Assembly: GCA_012522875.1 (NCBI GenBank)
Contig: JAAYJP010000156.1
Coordinates: 1-9,974 of the forward strand
Length of the DNA: 9,974 nt
From: Clostridiales bacterium
GTDB lineage: Bacteria; Bacillota; Clostridia; Christensenellales; Aristaeellaceae
Reading direction: 5' to 3'
The notes beneath the pieces were generated by a model. That model was not told the DNA's origin, made no database searches, and saw only the letters and a list, made by a program, of their open reading frames with translations. Made by a program: the position numbers and the translations under genes. Shown piece by piece: positions 6,853 through 9,974 of the stretch. Position 1 is the stretch's first letter, and every line of letters begins with the position of its first letter.

Positions 6853-7793
6853 CAACGCACCCCTTCCTTTTTGGCGAAGGTGATGCGCGGATCAAGAAAC
6901 ACCATCAGGATGTCACCCAGGAGCATCCCTACAATGCCCACGCAGCTGTAAATCATGACGATGGCCTGCACCATGGGGTTATCCTGGCGGCTGATGACGT
7001 CAACCAATAGTCCGCCCATGCCGGGAATGGAATAAAGTGATTCTATGTAAATAGATCCGCCGACCGTGTATAAAAGGGAGGTAGGGATATACTGAATCAT
7101 TGGCACAAAGGCGTTACGGAAGACATGGCCCATGGTGATATTCCGGGAGGCGACCCCCTTGGCCCGGGCCAATTGCACATAGTCCTTGTTCAGTTCATCC
7201 AGCATATAGCGCCTCAACCACATGGCGTAATAAGCAATATTTCCCAGTGACATGGAAAACACGGGAAGAACCCAGCTGATAGCCCGGCTTCGGTCAAAGA
7301 GCATGGATATTCCCAAAGCGTTTGAGCCGTAGGACTGGATATAGATGTAATAGACAGCGGCTGGAATGGCATTGACAAATACGATAAACGCGGTCCCAAA
7401 GCGATCCCAGAATTTGGATTTGGACCTGGCCATGGCGCCTCCCAATGGGATGCCCAGCGCGATGGCCAGCGCCATGGACAGCACACCCATTTGAATGGAA
7501 AGCGGCGCCTTCTGCGCGATGATATCGGCAATAGGGGCGCCGACGCTGTAGCGGGCGGATATCCCCAGGTCGCCATGCAAGAGGCCAGTGAAGAAACGCA
7601 GCATCTGCTGCAGAATGGGCGCTTTGAGGCCCATCTGATGAAGCCGCGCGTCTATGACTGCCTGATCCAGTTTATCGAAATTATCGAAATATCCTTCAAT
7701 GGGCATTTGCCTCAGAAGGATAAAGACAACACTTAAGATAATGATCAGCGTGAAGAGTGAGGCGCCGATCCGTTTAAGGATATATTTGACCAA
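6852..7793 (-). CDS. oppB: Peptide ABC transporter permease, OppB type, TTG start
   Basis: This is a 313-residue inner-membrane permease of normal family length. The N-terminus VKYILKRIG followed by TM1 at about 9-28 is the classic OppB/DppB opening. Other TM segments lie near 100-122, 134-152, 173-192, 236-258 and 274-298. The motif GDLGISARYSVGAPI at 74-88 precedes TM2, and the EAA loop is at about 189-231 (YAMWLRRYMLDEL, DYVQLARAKGV), where OppD/OppF should bind. The C-terminal FLDPRITF is also typical. The only start that preserves the N-terminal motif is TTG at 7793; the next ATG is at residue 30, beyond TM1. An imperfect ribosome binding site, AAAGGGCGG, precedes it by 5 bases, directly after a strong stem-loop. 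Both features suggest lower translation than oppA. The stop shares a base with the oppC ATG. Confidence 0.92.
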   Translation of the reverse strand: MVKYILKRIGASLFTLIIILSVVFILLRQMPIEGYFDNFDKLDQAVIDARLHQMGLKAPILQQMLRFFTGLLHGDLGISARYSVGAPIADIIAQKAPLSIQMGVLSMALAIALGIPLGGAMARSKSKFWDRFGTAFIVFVNAIPAAVYYIYIQSYGSNALGISMLFDRSRAISWVLPVFSMSLGNIAYYAMWLRRYMLDELNKDYVQLARAKGVASRNITMGHVFRNAFVPMIQYIPTSLLYTVGGSIYIESLYSIPGMGGLLVDVISRQDNPMVQAIVMIYSCVGIVGMLLGDILMVFLDPRITFAKKEGVR

Positions 7794-7798
7794 TCGTG

Positions 7799-7807
7799 CC
7801 GCCCTTT
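7799..7807 (-). promoter_or_regulatory. Imperfect ribosome binding site of oppB
   Basis: The minus strand reads AAAGGGCGG, five bases before the TTG start at 7793. It begins only five bases after the foot of the stem-loop at 7813-7845, so the hairpin could affect ribosome access. Confidence 0.55.
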
Positions 7808-7812
7808 CACTG

Positions 7813-7845
7813 GCCGCGGCAGGAAGGAAGACTTCCTGCCGCGGC
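7813..7845 (-). promoter_or_regulatory. Perfect stem-loop between oppA and oppB
   Basis: Arms 7813-7826 and 7832-7845 (GCCGCGGCAGGAAG and its reverse complement) pair over 14 bp without mismatch around a 5-base loop. The stem is about 70% GC. On the coding (minus) strand no U-run follows, so this is not a standard intrinsic terminator. By analogy with malE-malF, an intercistronic hairpin after a binding-protein gene can protect the upstream message from 3' decay and lower expression of the permease genes; that role is inferred. Rho-dependent or partial termination is also possible. Confidence 0.75.
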
Positions 7846-7865
7846 GATGGGATAATCTGTTCGGT

Positions 7866-9728
7866 TTAGTTGCCTTGGGCCAAGGCATCCCGATCCGCGA
7901 GCCACTGGTCGTAGGCATCGAAATAGCGGTCAGTATTCATTGGCTCTTCCAGCAGCGACTGCCCCTTATAGCGCTCATTGGAGAGGCCGAAGGGGGCGTA
8001 CTGCGACTCAAAGGGGTTGAGCCTGGAGGCGACATAGCCGCCGGAACCATAGCCAAAGGGGATGACAAAGGCGTGGTCGATAAGGAAGGCCTCAGCTTTG
8101 GCGAAGGCCTCATAGCGTGCCATGAGATCGCCCGTGATCGCCTTTGCGGCGTCAACGAGATTGTTATAGGTTTTGTTTCCGTCAGCGTCGGTATAGCCCT
8201 CTGCGAACTCGATGAAATTGTAGGTGCCGCCCAGAGAGAAGGGATCAGTATAGGTTTCGGGATCGGCGTAGTCCGGGCCCCAGTTGCATTTTAGGAGCGC
8301 GTACTGGCCTGCGCGGCGTACGGCTGAGAGGAAGCCTGAAGAGGGACCAGCCTCCACGATGATATCGATGTAGTCACTTCCCAGCAGTTCCTCCAATTGC
8401 TGCTCCACCACCTGGCATTCCTCAGCCCAGGAGGTGACCGCGGGATTATAGCTCATCAGCACCTTAATCGGCAGGGCAGCGCCGGCGGCAACCAGTTCTT
8501 CCTTTGCCAGGTCACGGTGCTCCAGGGCCTTCTGGGCATTGAAGGTGTTCAGGCCCTGCTCTGTTATACGCGCCAATTCCCCGATGTTGACATAATCAAG
8601 GCCATTGACATTGACAAAGTTAGGCGGAGTGATGGTGTTGAATATGATGGCTTCAGGATTATCCGGCTCGATTACCAGCATGGCCTTCAGCCGGTCCAGC
8701 CCCGCGGCGATGGAGAGACGGAAGTTTTCGTTGTTCACAGCGATTTTCCAGTTCTCCGGCTCGTAGGAGGCGTCAAACTCCGGCCTAAAGTTCAGCGCGT
8801 AGAAGTAGGTGTAGAAACCGCTTTGTCGCACCGGACGGATCAGGTCGGCTGTCTCGGGATTTGAGAGCCACTCGTTGGCAATCGCACTGTCAATGGAAGC
8901 TTCGTCAATCTCCCCGCGCTGGTATAACTCAGGCGAGAGGGTGGTCGCTTCCTTGTTGTAGAGCTGTTCGATGGTTTCAATCAGCACATTGTCCGCATCC
9001 CAGTTGACTGCGTTTTTCGTGTAGACTCTTTTTTCCTGCGGCTTGAACTCAGAGAGGACATAAGCGCCGTTATAGAGAATCGTGTCGTTACCTGTCGCAA
9101 GGCCGAAGCCCGCGCCCTTCTCCTCCAGGAACTGGCGGTTGACCGGCATGAAGCAGACATAGGTGGTCATGGAAAGAAAATAGGGGATAGGAGAATTGAG
9201 CTGATACTCCAGAGTATAGTCGTCCAAGGCTTTAATGCCGACGGTTTCCCAGGGCATTTCAGGTGCCGGCTCCTCTCCTTCCTCGGGTGTAGCAGTGCCT
9301 TGGTAATAGGCTTCCGCACCATCGACAACGCTGTAAAGGATGTCAGCGGTGGAGGATGCATTCGCGGCATCAAGGATGTATTGGGCTGCCGCCACAAAGT
9401 CATCCGCCTTCACCTCCGCATAAGGCTCTCCCGCGCCGTTTACCCATTGGGCATCCTTGCGCAGGTAAAAAGTCCAGGTCAGGCCGTCTTCGCTTACCTT
9501 CCAGTCCTCAGCCAGTGAGGGCTGCACCTGGCCCAGCCTGTCATATTCCACCAGAGTGTCAATGACATTGGCAGCAACGGCAAATTCGTTGGTGGTCGCT
9601 GTTGTGAGATAATTGAGCGTGGTTACTTCACCAGAGTACAGGGTTGTGTAAGTCGCGTCCTGCGCCCGGGCGTTTCCCAGGGACAGAATCATGAGCAGGG
9701 TGAGGAGTAAAGTCAGTGTGCGTTTCAT
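7866..9728 (-). CDS. oppA: Peptide-type ABC transporter solute-binding protein (SBP family 5)
   Basis: This is a 620-residue extracytoplasmic receptor that delivers ligand, probably peptide, to OppBC. Residues 1-22 are a Sec signal peptide (MKR, a long Leu-rich core, then NARA) with likely cleavage before Gln23. No lipobox Cys is present: the core ends LSLG followed by Asn19. SBP_5 features are clear: SLAEDWKVSEDGLTWTFYLR at 71-90, YNGAYVLSEF at 219-228, YALNFRPEF at 310-318, and WGPDYADPETY at 483-493. Asp486 aligns by motif with Asp419 of Salmonella OppA, which binds the peptide amino terminus, favouring peptide over sugar or nickel ligands. An acidic, Pro-rich stretch sits near 147-160. 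The ATG follows a full AAAGGAGGT at 5 bases, so high expression is expected. It is the first gene of the block, downstream of the promoter at 9799-9827 and upstream of the stem-loop. Confidence 0.93.
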   Translation of the reverse strand: MKRTLTLLLTLLMILSLGNARAQDATYTTLYSGEVTTLNYLTTATTNEFAVAANVIDTLVEYDRLGQVQPSLAEDWKVSEDGLTWTFYLRKDAQWVNGAGEPYAEVKADDFVAAAQYILDAANASSTADILYSVVDGAEAYYQGTATPEEGEEPAPEMPWETVGIKALDDYTLEYQLNSPIPYFLSMTTYVCFMPVNRQFLEEKGAGFGLATGNDTILYNGAYVLSEFKPQEKRVYTKNAVNWDADNVLIETIEQLYNKEATTLSPELYQRGEIDEASIDSAIANEWLSNPETADLIRPVRQSGFYTYFYALNFRPEFDASYEPENWKIAVNNENFRLSIAAGLDRLKAMLVIEPDNPEAIIFNTITPPNFVNVNGLDYVNIGELARITEQGLNTFNAQKALEHRDLAKEELVAAGAALPIKVLMSYNPAVTSWAEECQVVEQQLEELLGSDYIDIIVEAGPSSGFLSAVRRAGQYALLKCNWGPDYADPETYTDPFSLGGTYNFIEFAEGYTDADGNKTYNNLVDAAKAITGDLMARYEAFAKAEAFLIDHAFVIPFGYGSGGYVASRLNPFESQYAPFGLSNERYKGQSLLEEPMNTDRYFDAYDQWLADRDALAQGN

Positions 9729-9733
9729 AAGCT

Positions 9734-9742
9734 ACCTCCTTT
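9734..9742 (-). promoter_or_regulatory. Full-consensus ribosome binding site of oppA
   Basis: The minus strand reads AAAGGAGGT, five bases before the ATG. It is the strongest site in the window and contrasts with the weak site and TTG start of oppB. Confidence 0.9.
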
Positions 9743-9786
9743 GTTTTCTCAGTCCTGAATGTATACCACGAATAACGGGCGCGCAA

Positions 9787-9813
9787 AATAGATGCTTAAT
9801 GATACCATCTATT
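9787..9813. promoter_or_regulatory. Inverted repeat around the -10 box, candidate operator
   Basis: AATAGATG (9787-9794) and CATCTATT (9806-9813) are perfect 8-base inverted half-sites separated by 11 bases, with centres about two helical turns apart. The -10 box lies between them and the predicted start point is in the left half. This placement suits a dimeric repressor blocking RNA polymerase. I do not recognise it as a CodY, cre or other known box, so the regulator is unknown. Confidence 0.45.
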
Positions 9814-9827
9814 GGAATAGTATGCAA
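9799..9827 (-). promoter_or_regulatory. Sigma-A-like promoter of the opp block
   Basis: On the minus strand a -35 box TTGCAT (9822-9827) and a -10 box TATCAT (9799-9804) are 17 bases apart. TGG directly before the -10 box gives an extended -10 (TGn). Transcription would begin near 9792, leaving a leader of about 63 bases before oppA. It is the best-scoring pair I could find by eye upstream of the gene. Confidence 0.65.
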
Positions 9828-9974
9828 TTCCGGATTTGCCGGAGATCGTGTCAAGATATTGCAGGTTCAGCAGGCGGCGGAATCGAAACAAAGGCCATAC
9901 AATGCCTGGTACAAAGGTGATTTGGCTCCATTCATCAGCACAGGCAGGGTTTGGATGGTGGAATTCAGGGTGGA

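Larger units (their letters stand above)
9729..9974. other. Right-edge region without an identified gene
   Basis: These 246 bases look more AT-rich than the genes to the left. They hold the promoter, dyad and leader of oppA. Two unassigned open frames run off the edge. One on the minus strand ends at a TAA at 9796-9798 (at least 58 codons, ending SNRWYH). One on the plus strand is open from an ATG at 9799, without a ribosome binding site. Neither resembles a family I know. A small 5-bp inverted repeat (TCCGG/CCGGA) lies at 9829-9843, just upstream of the -35 box. Confidence 0.4.

Noticed and set aside
7813..7845. Stem-loop as an intrinsic terminator of oppA
   Set aside because: No U-run follows on the minus strand, and the plus-strand side has none either. 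It is kept as an intercistronic hairpin.
9849..9854. Perfect TTGACA (-35 consensus) on the minus strand upstream of oppA
   Set aside because: At 17 bases spacing the -10 position reads GGAATT. The nearest TATAAT-like sequence, TACTAT at 9817-9822, is 26 bases away, too far.
9799..9974. Divergent plus-strand gene starting at ATG 9799
   Set aside because: It has no ribosome binding site, its start falls within the opposing -10 box, and the translation is not recognisable. It is left as an edge observation only.

Overview
The window carries nine genes on two converging strands. GC content looks moderately high by eye (not counted). Shine-Dalgarno sequences are strong, up to a full AAAGGAGGT. 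The OppD and OppF tails are of a type I associate with Clostridia. This suggests a mid-GC Firmicute (Clostridia), possibly an uncultured gut or rumen line. That assignment is tentative: the solute-binding protein is not a lipoprotein, and a diderm such as a spirochaete is not excluded.

Left, plus strand (1-970): the 3' part of a RadC/JAB-domain gene, cut by the window edge, followed with an 8-base overlap by a membrane-anchored DUF218 (YdcF/SanA-like) gene. Its 3' end overlaps by 17 bases the 3' end of the gene running toward it.

Main block, minus strand (954-9728), in order of transcription: a peptide-type solute-binding protein (oppA), a perfect 14-bp stem-loop, permease oppB (TTG start), permease oppC with a large extracytoplasmic insert, ATPases oppD and oppF, a cytoplasmic transglutaminase-like protein, and a type I L-asparaginase. 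From oppB to the transglutaminase the genes overlap or lie under 30 bases apart. The asparaginase follows after 75 bases. A good sigma-A-like promoter lies upstream of oppA at 9799-9827, with an 8-bp inverted repeat arranged around its -10 box.

Read together, the block looks like a peptide and nitrogen scavenging unit. OppA captures peptides outside the cell, OppBC form the channel, and OppDF hydrolyse ATP. Inside, the Cys-His-Asp transglutaminase-fold enzyme could process the imported peptides, and asparaginase could release ammonia and aspartate. The transporter assignment is firm at family level. The link to the two enzymes is inference from gene order.

The most unusual points are the SH3-like insert in OppC, the binding protein whose would-be lipobox has Asn in place of Cys, the hairpin abutting the oppB ribosome binding site, and the dyad over the promoter. 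The right 246 bases (9729-9974) hold the promoter region and no gene I can identify.
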